From Microbacteriaceae bacterium (GTDB taxonomy: Bacteria; Actinomycetota; Actinomycetes; Actinomycetales; Microbacteriaceae): a stretch of DNA of 28,187 bases. The position numbers and the translations under genes were made by a program. Numbering within the stretch: position 1 is the stretch's first letter; each line of letters begins with the position of its first letter. Below are positions 14,814 through 22,459 of the stretch, piece after piece. The notes under the pieces were generated by a model, which did not search any database, had not been told where the DNA came from, and saw only the letters and a program-made list of their open reading frames with translations. The DNA lies in NCBI GenBank assembly GCA_947454285.1, contig CANGJO010000004.1:1-28187 (forward strand), written 5' to 3'.

Positions 14814-16466
14814 ATGGATGAAATCCAGGAAACCACTCCGGTAAAGAAGTCTCGTCGCGTAGTTGCAGACGGATCAGCTTCAGCCGAGAAGACAGAAGCC
14901 CCAAAGAAGGCCCCTCGTGCGAAGGCTGCTAAAGCAGACGCTGCAGAGCCAAAGGCCGAGAAGGTAGTTGCCGAAAAGTCAGTAGATGCTGGCGAGTCTC
15001 GTTCTAACGATTCAGGTGAATCAAGCGAACGTTCAGGCGGAAACAACCGCAACCGTAACCGTAACCGTAACCGTGGCGAAGGCCGCGAGCAGCGCGAGGG
15101 CGGCGAAGAGAATTCAAACCGCGACAACTCAACCCGTGACAATTCGACTAGAGACAATGATTCACGCAACGAGCGCGACTTCAACGACGAGCGTCGCGGC
15201 AACAACCGCAACCGCAACCGTAACCGTGATCGCTACCGTGATCGTGACAACCGTGGTCGTCGCGGTGGCAACGGTAACCAGCACGATGAGATCGAGCCAG
15301 AAATTTCTCCGGATGACGTGCTAGTTCCAGTAGCCGGAATCTTGGACGTACTAGATAACTACGCATTCGTTCGCACCAGCGGTTACCTGCCTGGACCAAA
15401 CGATGTTTACGTTTCACTAGGTCAGGTTAAGAAGTACAACCTACGTAAGGGTGACGCTGTTGTTGGTTCAATCCGTCAGCCTCGCGAAGGCGAAGGCCAG
15501 GGCCGTTCAAAGTTCAACGCAATCGTTCGCATTGAGTCAATCAACGGTCTGACCGTTGAGCAGGCTGCAACTCGTGTTGAGTTTGGCAAGCTAACTCCGC
15601 TTTACCCACAGACTCGTTTGCGTCTTGAGACAGAGCCAAACAAGCTGAGCACCCGAATCATCGACTTGGTTTCACCAATCGGTAAGGGTCAGCGTGGTCT
15701 AATTGTTTCGCCACCAAAGGCCGGTAAGACCTTGGTGCTACAGGCAATCGCAAACTCAATCGCAGTTAACAACCCAGAGGTTCACCTAATGGTTGTTCTA
15801 GTTGACGAGCGTCCTGAAGAAGTTACCGATATGCAGCGCACCGTAAAGGGCGAAGTTATTGCTTCAACCTTCGACCGTCCTGCAGAAGACCACACCACAG
15901 TTGCCGAGTTGGCAATCGAGCGCGCAAAGCGTTTGGTTGAGCTTGGTCACGACGTTGTTGTTCTACTTGACTCGATCACCCGCCTTGGTCGCGCTTACAA
16001 CTTGAGTGCACCGGCATCTGGCCGAATTCTTTCTGGTGGTGTTGACTCGTCAGCACTTTATCCACCAAAGCGTTTCTTTGGTGCAGCCCGAAACATTGAA
16101 GATGGCGGATCGCTAACCATTCTTGCTACCGCTCTTGTAGAGACCGGTTCAAAGATGGATGAAGTTATCTTCGAAGAGTTCAAGGGAACCGGAAACATGG
16201 AACTTCGTTTGTCTCGCTCACTTGCAGACAAGCGAATCTTCCCTGCGGTTGACGTTAACGCTTCTGGTACTCGCCGTGAAGAAATGCTCATGGCTCCAGA
16301 CGAAACCAAGATCATTTGGAAGCTTCGTCGTGCACTTGCCGGCCTTGAGCAGCAGCAGGCGCTTGAGCTTGTGCTTAGCCGCCTAAAGGAAACCTCTTCA
16401 AACGTTGAGTTCCTAATGCAGGTGCAGAAGTCAATGCCAGTTCCAACCGGTTCTGACTCGGAGTAA
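14814..16466 (+). CDS. rho: Transcription termination factor Rho
   Basis: This hexameric RNA-dependent ATPase ends transcription. Its 550 residues exceed the roughly 420 of E. coli Rho because of an N-terminal disordered region (about 1-158): first Lys/Ala/Glu-rich, then Asn/Arg/Asp/Gly-rich with NR and RDNST repeats. The primary RNA-binding OB domain follows (about 160-250, DDVLVPVAGILDVLDNYAFV). The ATPase core has Walker A PPKAGKT (300-306), LVDERPEEVTDM, Walker B VVVLLDSITRLGRAYN (Asp386) and the loop around FKGTGNMEL. Such insertions are typical of actinobacterial Rho and can widen RNA binding. The ATG is preceded by an AAAGAGA purine stretch about 10 bases away. prfA follows after four bases. 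Confidence 0.97.
   Translation: MDEIQETTPVKKSRRVVADGSASAEKTEAPKKAPRAKAAKADAAEPKAEKVVAEKSVDAGESRSNDSGESSERSGGNNRNRNRNRNRGEGREQREGGEENSNRDNSTRDNSTRDNDSRNERDFNDERRGNNRNRNRNRDRYRDRDNRGRRGGNGNQHDEIEPEISPDDVLVPVAGILDVLDNYAFVRTSGYLPGPNDVYVSLGQVKKYNLRKGDAVVGSIRQPREGEGQGRSKFNAIVRIESINGLTVEQAATRVEFGKLTPLYPQTRLRLETEPNKLSTRIIDLVSPIGKGQRGLIVSPPKAGKTLVLQAIANSIAVNNPEVHLMVVLVDERPEEVTDMQRTVKGEVIASTFDRPAEDHTTVAELAIERAKRLVELGHDVVVLLDSITRLGRAYNLSAPASGRILSGGVDSSALYPPKRFFGAARNIEDGGSLTILATALVETGSKMDEVIFEEFKGTGNMELRLSRSLADKRIFPAVDVNASGTRREEMLMAPDETKIIWKLRRALAGLEQQQALELVLSRLKETSSNVEFLMQVQKSMPVPTGSDSE
15045..15227 (+). repeat. In-frame repeats encoding the Rho disordered region
   Basis: AACCGY hexamers occur five times at 15045-15074 and four times at 15204-15227, encoding (NR)n. 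Between them, at about 15120-15164, three 15-base units encode RDNST, RDNST and RDNDS with different synonymous codons for Arg, Asn and Ser. This is coding repetition, not a CRISPR or mobile repeat. Confidence 0.85.
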
Positions 16467-16470
16467 TTAA

Positions 16471-17553
16471 TTGCTCGATTCGGTACAACCTCTCTTAGCT
16501 GAGCACGCTGAACTTCAGACCAAGCTGTCTGATCCAGCGCTGCACGGTAATCCTGCTCTAGCCAAGAAGCTCAACCGCCGCTACGCGGAATTGAGTGCAA
16601 TCGTCGCTGCGTACAACCAGGTGTTGGCGTATACCGAGGACCTAAAGGCTGCCAAAGAGTTGGCTAAAGAAGATGAGATGTTTGCCGAGGAAGCAACTCT
16701 TAACGAAGAGCGCTTAACCGCTGCGCAAGAAAAACTGCGTCGCCTACTGATTCCTCGTGACCCCGATGACGGCCGCGATGTCATTATGGAAATCAAAGCC
16801 GGTGAAGGTGGCGCGGAGTCTGCGCTATTCGCAGCCGACTTGCTTCGTATGTACATTCAGTACGCCAACTCAAAGGGTTGGAAGACAGAAATTCTTGATA
16901 AGAATGAATCGGACCTTGGCGGTATCAAGGACATACAGCTTGCGATCAAGGGAAACTCAACTGACCCAGCTCAGGGTGTGCACGCACACCTGAAGTACGA
17001 GGGTGGTGTGCACCGCGTTCAGCGTGTACCGGCAACTGAAACTCAGGGACGCATTCACACATCGGCTGCCGGTGTATTGGTTTTCCCAGAAGTGGATGAG
17101 CCAGAAGAAGTAGAGATCAGCCAAAACGATTTGCGCATTGACGTTTATCGTTCTTCTGGTCCTGGTGGTCAGTCAGTTAACACCACCGACTCTGCCGTTC
17201 GTATTACTCACTTGCCAACCGGTATTACCGTGGCGATGCAGAACGAAAAGTCGCAGTTGCAGAACCGTGAAGCTGCGATGCGAGTTTTGCGTGCACGTAT
17301 TTTGGCGGCCCAGCAAGAGGCTATTGAGGCAGAGCAGTCAGCTGCTCGTAAGTCACAGGTAAAGTCTGTTGACCGTTCCGAGCGCATTCGTACTTACAAC
17401 TACCCAGAAAACCGCATCGCCGATCACCGCACTGGCTACAAGGCCTACAACCTTGATGCCGTGATGGATGGGGCACTTGAGCCGGTTATTCAGTCTGCAA
17501 TTCAGATGGATGAGGAATCTCGTCTAGCTGCACTTGGCGACGAAAAGAAATAA
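16471..17553 (+). CDS. prfA: Peptide chain release factor 1
   Basis: RF1 (360 residues) recognises UAA and UAG stop codons. The codon-reading tripeptide PAT is at 187-189 (HRVQRVPATETQGRIHTSA), which separates it from RF2 (SPF type). The peptidyl-tRNA hydrolysis motif GGQ is at 232-234 (SSGPGGQSVNTTDSAV). The start is TTG at 16471, chosen because GGAG (16460-16463), overlapping the rho stop, lies seven bases upstream and the N-terminus then aligns with the usual family length. The gene is followed by prmC, whose product modifies this GGQ glutamine. Confidence 0.97.
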   Translation: MLDSVQPLLAEHAELQTKLSDPALHGNPALAKKLNRRYAELSAIVAAYNQVLAYTEDLKAAKELAKEDEMFAEEATLNEERLTAAQEKLRRLLIPRDPDDGRDVIMEIKAGEGGAESALFAADLLRMYIQYANSKGWKTEILDKNESDLGGIKDIQLAIKGNSTDPAQGVHAHLKYEGGVHRVQRVPATETQGRIHTSAAGVLVFPEVDEPEEVEISQNDLRIDVYRSSGPGGQSVNTTDSAVRITHLPTGITVAMQNEKSQLQNREAAMRVLRARILAAQQEAIEAEQSAARKSQVKSVDRSERIRTYNYPENRIADHRTGYKAYNLDAVMDGALEPVIQSAIQMDEESRLAALGDEKK

Positions 17554-17557
17554 CCCA

Positions 17558-18430
17558 ATGGCTGCGCAGGCTGGCGTTCTGTTGCGAGATCTCGTTGAGC
17601 ATGCCGCAAAGCGTTTTGAAGAAGCCGGAATAGATTCGGCAATGGTTGATGCCGAACTTCTTGCAGGCCACGTCCTAAAGCTCACTCGCGGAGGAATCCA
17701 AAGCGAAATTATTCGCGGTGCCGAAATCACCGATACCCAGGCCGATGCCATCACCCAGTTGTATGCCCGTCGCCTAAATCGCGAACCATTGCAACACATC
17801 ACCGGCAAGGCATATTTTAGAAACCTAGAACTTCAAGTTGGCAGGGGAGTATTCATTCCACGCCCGGAAACTGAGTTCGTGGCTCAGCTTGCAATCGATG
17901 CACTGCGAGCAGTTGCCAGCGAGCAGCCGATCGCAGTTGATCTTGGAACTGGTTCAGGCGCCATTGCATTGGCATTGGCAACTGAGGTTAGCAATTCAAA
18001 GATCTACGCCGTCGAAAAGTCTGACGACGCAATTTCCTTTACCCGAAAGAACTTTGCCAACTGCGCACCAGAGAACGCGGTGTTAATTCATGGCGATTTA
18101 GCCGATGCTTTTGGCGAGCTTGACGGCACGGTATCGGTTGTTGCATCGAACCCGCCTTACATTCCGTTGGCCGCAGTGCCTCGCGATGTTGAGGTTCGCC
18201 TGCACGATCCCGAGCTTGCGCTTTACGGCGGCGAGGACGGCATGCAGGTAATGCATCAGGTTTCGGCAACGGCTAAACGCCTGCTTCACTCGGGCGGAAC
18301 ACTGGTTGTTGAGCATGCCGACTCGCAAAGCCAGCAGGTGAGTCAACTACTATTGGCTGATGGGTGGCGACAAGTTCGTGCCCACAAAGATTTGACCGGA
18401 CGAGACAGAGCAGTTACCGCAATCAAATAA
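17558..18430 (+). CDS. prmC: Release factor glutamine methyltransferase
   Basis: PrmC N5-methylates the GGQ glutamine of RF1 and RF2 using S-adenosylmethionine. The 290-residue protein has an N-terminal helical domain (about 1-85), then the Rossmann methyltransferase with RPETEF, SAM motif DLGTGSGAIALALA and the diagnostic NPPY at 198-201 (VVASNPPYIPL). I choose the ATG at 17558, four bases after the prfA stop. A TTG at 17534 would extend it by eight residues into prfA, but it lacks support. The SD is weak (GAAAAG). prfA-prmC is a conserved pair. Confidence 0.95.
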   Translation: MAAQAGVLLRDLVEHAAKRFEEAGIDSAMVDAELLAGHVLKLTRGGIQSEIIRGAEITDTQADAITQLYARRLNREPLQHITGKAYFRNLELQVGRGVFIPRPETEFVAQLAIDALRAVASEQPIAVDLGTGSGAIALALATEVSNSKIYAVEKSDDAISFTRKNFANCAPENAVLIHGDLADAFGELDGTVSVVASNPPYIPLAAVPRDVEVRLHDPELALYGGEDGMQVMHQVSATAKRLLHSGGTLVVEHADSQSQQVSQLLLADGWRQVRAHKDLTGRDRAVTAIK

Positions 18431-18456
18431 TTTTGATTTCATCGAGAGGAGGGGAA

Positions 18457-19152
18457 ATGTCAAACCGAATTTACGATTGTTCGCTTGATACTGACCTCCT
18501 TACCGGAATGCGTCTTGCCAAAGTTTCTCTTGGTCGCAATGAACTGGTAGTTCTGCCAACTGACACCGTTTACGGATTAGCCGCCGACGCATTCTCGCCG
18601 GTTGCTGTTTCGGCGCTGCTTGCCGCGAAAGGTCGCGGACCGCAGTCGCCACCGCCAGTTCTAATCGGCACAATCCAAACTCTGCAGGCGCTGGCCGAAG
18701 ATATTCCTGAAGTCGCTCATCGCTTGGCACAAACCTTTTGGCCTGGTGCGTTGACCATGATTTTGAAATCTCAAGCATCACTTACTTGGGACCTAGGCGA
18801 AACCAAGGGAACCGTTGCCCTGCGCATGCCTGATCACAAGATCGCATTGGCGCTATTGCAAGAAACCGGCCCGTTGGCAGTATCAAGTGCCAACCTGACC
18901 GGCGAACCAGCTGCCACCACCTGTCAGCAGGCAGAACAGTACTTAGGCGACAAAGTTGCCGTCTATCTTGATGGCGGTAACAGCCCAAAGGGCGAGGCCT
19001 CAACCATTCTTGATTTGACCGGACTGGTTGATTCATACGATGCCGATGGAAAAGTAAGCACCACCGGAAAAATTAAAATCGTTCGCCGTGGTGCGCTGTC
19101 TGCAGAAAAGATTCGCACAATTGCCGGCGACCTATTAGAGGAAACTGCATAA
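18457..19152 (+). CDS. tsaC: L-threonylcarbamoyladenylate synthase (Sua5/YwlC/TsaC family)
   Basis: It makes threonylcarbamoyl-AMP from threonine, bicarbonate and ATP for the t6A modification of ANN-decoding tRNAs. The YrdC domain is recognised by VVLPTDTVYGLAADA (31-45), AAKGRGPQSPPPVLIG, FWPGALTMIL and GPLAVSSANLTGEPA. The 231-residue size means the C-terminal Sua5 domain is absent. The ATG at 18457 is chosen because a strong AGGAGGGG SD (18447-18454) directly precedes it; the frame is open 31 codons further into prmC, but that part lacks family sequence. The next gene begins one base after its stop. Confidence 0.94.
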   Translation: MSNRIYDCSLDTDLLTGMRLAKVSLGRNELVVLPTDTVYGLAADAFSPVAVSALLAAKGRGPQSPPPVLIGTIQTLQALAEDIPEVAHRLAQTFWPGALTMILKSQASLTWDLGETKGTVALRMPDHKIALALLQETGPLAVSSANLTGEPAATTCQQAEQYLGDKVAVYLDGGNSPKGEASTILDLTGLVDSYDADGKVSTTGKIKIVRRGALSAEKIRTIAGDLLEETA

Positions 19153-19153
19153 A

Positions 19154-20266
19154 GTGCGCGCGTATCTATTGATGATGCTGATTGCAGCAGTGGTCACCTT
19201 TTTTGGGACTTTCTCAGTTTTGAAGCTAGCTCACAAGTACATGATTTACCCACAGATTCGTTCACGCGATGTGCACACCAAACCAACTCCACGCCTTGGT
19301 GGCATCGCAATGTTTGCCGGGTTCCTTATCACCATCACCATCGCCGGATTCATTGGTTGGTTTAGAAGTGTTTACGCAGAGCCACTGCAAATCATCGCAA
19401 TCGTGGCTGCAGCGTTCTTGATTACCTTGATTGGATTTCTTGACGACCTTTACGACCTGGACTGGAGCCTAAAGCTTGCCGGCCAATTCGTGGTTGCCGG
19501 AATCTTGGCTTGGCAGGGAGTGCAGATTGTTTCACTGCCAATCGCGGGCCTAACCATCGGCAGTTTTGGAATATCCTTCATCGCCACCGTTTTCTTAGCG
19601 GTGCTCGTGATGAATGCAGTTAACTTCATCGACGGTCTTGATGGTTTAGTAGCAGGTGTGGTGTTTATCGGAACATCGGTGTTCTTTGCATACAGCTACG
19701 TTTTGGCTCAGCAGACTTCGCCAACCAACTACTTCAACCTGGCCTCGTTGCTATCGGCAGTCGTTATTGGCATGTGCCTTGGATTCCTGCCTTACAACTG
19801 GCACCGCGCCAAGATTTTTATGGGCGACTCTGGAGCGATGCTGCTTGGGCTTTTGATGGCAACTACAGCGCTGACCGTGACCGGCCAGATTGACCCGCAA
19901 AACGTCAGTCGCGGTGAGCTTATTCCGGCCTTTATTCCGTTGATCCTGCCATTGGCGATCTTGATCCTGCCACTACTGGACTTCTCACTTGCAGTGGTTC
20001 GCCGTCTTCGTGCCGGAAAGTCCCCGTTCGCCGCAGACCGCGAACACCTGCACCACCGATTGCAGGACTTCGGCCACACCCACCTGGGCTCTGTGCTGGT
20101 TTTCTACGTTTGGACCGCGCTGATCTCAATTAGCTGTTTGCTCTACTTCTTCCTGCCGGTATGGGCGGTGGTTATTTTCACATTGCTGGGAATCGCCGGT
20201 TGCCTGACCTTTACTCTCTGGCCGCTAATTCAGCGCCGTCGCAATCTAAGGGGAATCAATGTCTAA
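19154..20266 (+). CDS. wecA: Polyprenyl-phosphate GlcNAc-1-phosphate transferase (WecA/TagO/MraY superfamily)
   Basis: This 370-residue integral membrane enzyme transfers a UDP-linked HexNAc-1-phosphate to a polyprenyl phosphate and starts cell-wall polymer synthesis. It has about 10-11 hydrophobic segments. Superfamily motifs are present: KPTPRLGGIAMF, FLDDLYDLD (about 95-103, the Asp pair), NAVNFIDGLDGLVAG (about 155-169), KIFMGDSGAMLLG (about 219-231) and the HLHHRL histidine loop (about 298-303) that separates WecA types from MraY. The GTG start follows GAGGAAA by nine bases. Its position just before atpI and atpB matches the Mycobacterium tuberculosis order (a WecA homologue next to the atp operon), supporting the WecA name; exact substrate is inferred. 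Confidence 0.92.
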   Translation: MRAYLLMMLIAAVVTFFGTFSVLKLAHKYMIYPQIRSRDVHTKPTPRLGGIAMFAGFLITITIAGFIGWFRSVYAEPLQIIAIVAAAFLITLIGFLDDLYDLDWSLKLAGQFVVAGILAWQGVQIVSLPIAGLTIGSFGISFIATVFLAVLVMNAVNFIDGLDGLVAGVVFIGTSVFFAYSYVLAQQTSPTNYFNLASLLSAVVIGMCLGFLPYNWHRAKIFMGDSGAMLLGLLMATTALTVTGQIDPQNVSRGELIPAFIPLILPLAILILPLLDFSLAVVRRLRAGKSPFAADREHLHHRLQDFGHTHLGSVLVFYVWTALISISCLLYFFLPVWAVVIFTLLGIAGCLTFTLWPLIQRRRNLRGINV

Positions 20267-20663
20267 GGCTTCAAGCAATCTATTCACCAGGGTCCTAAAG
20301 CTTGGTTCTGCGCTTATCGGTGCGATTGCAGTTGTGGGTGGGTTGATTGGCTTCCTAGTAGCGGGCATCCCGGGCCTGACCAGTGCCCTGATCGGCGCCT
20401 CACTTACCTTGGCCTTTGTCACCCTGACTGCCCTGAGCGTTTGGCTTGGCGGCAAACTTCCACTGGGTGGATTCTTTGGCGTGGTGTTGGGTGGCTGGCT
20501 AGTCAAGATTGTTGGATTCGCACTGGTTATCGGTGCTCTCAAAGGAGCCGATTTCATCAACGGACCGGTGCTGTTTTTCACCTTGGTGGCAGCGATTTTG
20601 GGAACACTTGCGGTTGATTCAGTTTTGGTGCTGAAGGCACGCATCCCGGTAATTGGCGACTAA
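20259..20663 (+). CDS. atpI: AtpI-like membrane protein
   Basis: This 134-residue protein has four hydrophobic segments (about 15-34, 38-62, 66-90 and 103-125) and a short N-terminal cytoplasmic stretch. I see no strong motif. The identification rests on size, topology and location immediately upstream of atpB, where Actinobacteria encode an AtpI-like protein thought to help assemble the c-ring or to handle cations. The ATG overlaps the wecA stop by eight bases and has a good SD (AAGGGG, five bases away). Confidence 0.75.
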   Translation: MSKASSNLFTRVLKLGSALIGAIAVVGGLIGFLVAGIPGLTSALIGASLTLAFVTLTALSVWLGGKLPLGGFFGVVLGGWLVKIVGFALVIGALKGADFINGPVLFFTLVAAILGTLAVDSVLVLKARIPVIGD

Positions 20664-20670
20664 AACTTCC

Positions 20671-20679
20671 TGATAGAAT
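20671..20679 (+). promoter_or_regulatory. Extended -10 promoter for the ATP synthase structural genes
   Basis: TG-A-TAGAAT fits TGnTANNNT with a near-consensus hexamer. A weak -35 (TTGGCG, 20653-20658) is 15 bases upstream. Transcription would begin near 20686, leaving about 84 bases before the CTG start of atpB. Read-through from wecA-atpI remains possible. Confidence 0.5.
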
Positions 20680-20684
20680 TTCCG

Positions 20685-20711
20685 TAAGAACCAAGCCAAT
20701 CAAGGTTCTTA
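20685..20711 (+). promoter_or_regulatory. Hairpin at the 5' end of the atp leader
   Basis: TAAGAACC (20685-20692) pairs perfectly with GGTTCTTA (20704-20711) around an 11-nt loop, at the predicted transcript start. It has no T run. A 5'-stabilising hairpin is one reading, by inference. Confidence 0.45.
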
Positions 20712-20769
20712 TCCCGTTGTAAATCGCCGCAAGGCTGTCGTCAATCTTGCCCCGAAACAGGAGTCCACA

Positions 20770-21612
20770 CTGTTCAATTACGCACAGGGTCTGCTAGTAG
20801 TAGCAGCTAACACCGAAGAGTCGGGTAGTGGATTTCACGCTCCTTCAATCATGGAGTTTTATCCAGAAGTTGTAGCGTTTGCAGGCACCCCATTTGCGTT
20901 GAACCGAATCATGTTGATTCGTCTAGTTGTTCTTGCACTTCTTGTACTTGTATTCGCGCTTTGGACCGCAAAGTTCCAGAAGGCAACCAAGACTCAGAAC
21001 TTTGTTCCAGGCAAGTTCCAGTTGATGGGTGAAATCTCATTGAACTTCGTGCGCAAGAGCATTGCTCACGATCAGCTTGGTGAAAAAGATGGCGACCGAT
21101 TCCTGCCGCTACTCACCACAATCTTCTTCGTAACTCTGGGCATGAACATCACAGGAATCATTCCTGGGTTCAATATCGCGGGCACCTCAGTAATTGGTCT
21201 ACCAATCGTGATGGCCGTTGCTGCTTACGTGACTTTCATCTACGCGGGTATCAAGAAGCACGGCGGTCACTTCTTCACCTCTGCGCTGTTCCCAGCCGGT
21301 GTGCCTAAGGCTTTCTTGATCTTGGTAACTCCAATTGAGTTCCTATCAACTTTCATTCTTCGTCCAGTTACTCTGGCTCTGCGTTTGACCATGAACATGA
21401 TCGCTGGTCACTTGCTTTTGGTGCTGTGTTTCTCAGCTACCCAGTTCTTCCTGTTCAACGCAGACGGTGCATTCAAGCTGTTTGGTGCAGGAACCTTTGC
21501 CTTTGGTTTCGCCTTCACTCTTTTTGAGATGTTGGTTGCATTCCTGCAGGCATACGTTTTTACTCTTCTGACCACGGTCTACATTCAGTTGGCCCTATCA
21601 GACGAGCACTAA
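20770..21612 (+). CDS. atpB: F1Fo ATP synthase subunit a (apparent CTG start; conventional ATG at 20851)
   Basis: Subunit a forms the proton half-channels next to the c-ring. The essential arginine is in RPVTLALRLTMNMIAGHLLL (Arg178 counted from the ATG, Arg205 from the CTG), and about five to six membrane segments are visible. The first ATG (20851) has no SD and would give 253 residues. The frame is open upstream to a TAG at 20674 with no in-frame ATG, GTG or TTG. CTG at 20770 has AGGAG exactly six bases upstream, giving 280 residues. The added stretch ends GSGFHAPSIMEFYPE, which looks like the N-terminus of related actinobacterial AtpB proteins. Gene identity is certain; the start is inferred. 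Confidence 0.93.
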   Translation: MFNYAQGLLVVAANTEESGSGFHAPSIMEFYPEVVAFAGTPFALNRIMLIRLVVLALLVLVFALWTAKFQKATKTQNFVPGKFQLMGEISLNFVRKSIAHDQLGEKDGDRFLPLLTTIFFVTLGMNITGIIPGFNIAGTSVIGLPIVMAVAAYVTFIYAGIKKHGGHFFTSALFPAGVPKAFLILVTPIEFLSTFILRPVTLALRLTMNMIAGHLLLVLCFSATQFFLFNADGAFKLFGAGTFAFGFAFTLFEMLVAFLQAYVFTLLTTVYIQLALSDEH

Positions 21613-21633
21613 AGGCTGACGACCGTCAGTCTT
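21612..21633 (+). other. Intercistronic hairpin between atpB and atpE
   Basis: A nine-pair stem (AAGGCTGAC with GTCAGTCTT, one G-T pair) closes a GACC tetraloop, beginning at the last base of the atpB stop codon. It lacks a T run, so it is more likely an RNA stability or processing element than a terminator. Confidence 0.5.
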
Positions 21634-21656
21634 AAACCACGGAAGGGAAATACAAA

Positions 21657-21887
21657 GTGGACGTTACAAACATCGCCGCACTGAGCGGCAACCTAGCAGT
21701 AGTTGGCTACGGCCTAGCAGCAGTAGGTCCTGGTATCGGTGTAGGTCTAGTTGTTTCAAAGACCATCGAGTCAATCGCTCGCCAGCCAGAGCTAGCAGCA
21801 AAGCTTCAGGTCACCATGTGGCTTGGTATCGCATTTACCGAGGCGCTAGCGCTTATCGGTCTTGCAACCCCGTTCATCTTCGCTTAG
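21657..21887 (+). CDS. atpE: F1Fo ATP synthase subunit c
   Basis: This 76-residue proteolipid forms the rotor ring. Two membrane helices (about 11-36 and 52-76) flank the polar loop ARQPEL. The first helix has the glycine-rich GPGIGVG, and the ion-binding carboxylate is Glu62 (GIAFTEALAL). No Na+-site Gln/Thr pattern is seen, so proton coupling is inferred. The GTG start is preceded by a strong purine SD (GGAAGGGAAA, six bases away), fitting the high expression this subunit needs. Confidence 0.97.
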   Translation: MDVTNIAALSGNLAVVGYGLAAVGPGIGVGLVVSKTIESIARQPELAAKLQVTMWLGIAFTEALALIGLATPFIFA

Positions 21888-21907
21888 TCAGTCAGGAAAC
21901 TTAAACC

Positions 21908-22459
21908 ATGATTTCAAGGATTCTCGCTAGTGCAGCGGAGGGTGAGGCAGCGCCAAACCCACTGTTGCCATCTAGCTACGATCTCCTTTGGTCTTCGGTC
22001 GTTTTCGTAATTCTGCTTGCCTTCTTCTGGTTCAAGGTTCTTCCTAACTTTAAGAAGACTCTTGATGACCGCACCCAGGCGATCGAAGGTCGTCTTGAAG
22101 CGGCAGAAAAAGCTCAGGCCGAGGCTGCAGCTAAGACTGCAAACATCGAAGCCGAGCAGGCAGCTGCACGTGCAGAAGCAGCAGAGATTCGCGAGGCAGC
22201 TCGCGCCGAGGGTGCAGTCATTTTGGCTGAACTTAAGGAGCAGGCATCTGCCGAGGCGGCTCGTTTGACTGCAACTGCAAAGGCACAGATTGAAGCAGAG
22301 CGTCAGGCAGCATTGATTTCACTTCGCGCAGAGGTTGGCACACTTGCCATTGACCTTGCGTCAAGCGTTGTTGGTGCAAGTCTGCAGAACGACAAGATCG
22401 CTAGCTCAGTAGTCGACCAGTTCTTGGCCGACCTAGAGTCAGCAGGCAAGAAGAACTAA
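21908..22459 (+). CDS. atpF: F1Fo ATP synthase subunit b
   Basis: This 183-residue peripheral-stalk subunit has one membrane helix (about 27-46, LLWSSVVFVILLAFFWFKVL) and then a long Ala/Glu-rich coiled coil (about 55-150, KAQAEAAAKTANIEAEQAAA). The SD AGGAAA is seven bases before the ATG. The stop overlaps the atpH start (TAATG). It is a separate gene, not the b-delta fusion found in mycobacteria. Confidence 0.96.
   Translation: MISRILASAAEGEAAPNPLLPSSYDLLWSSVVFVILLAFFWFKVLPNFKKTLDDRTQAIEGRLEAAEKAQAEAAAKTANIEAEQAAARAEAAEIREAARAEGAVILAELKEQASAEAARLTATAKAQIEAERQAALISLRAEVGTLAIDLASSVVGASLQNDKIASSVVDQFLADLESAGKKN

Noticed and set aside
15045..15227. Short tandem repeats as a CRISPR-like or regulatory array
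   Set aside because: Units are 6 or 15 bases, in frame within rho, without spacers of constant length.
14765..15417. Arg/Ser/Leu-rich minus-strand frames opposite the start of rho
   Set aside because: They are low-complexity by-products of the NR/RDN codon repeats on the plus strand.
17534..17557. TTG start of prmC inside prfA
   Set aside because: The eight added residues (MATKRNNP) are the out-of-frame prfA tail, and no SD supports the TTG.
18364..18456. A 31-codon N-terminal extension of the threonylcarbamoyl-AMP synthase
   Set aside because: It overlaps prmC coding sequence and lacks family residues; the ATG at 18457 has a strong SD.
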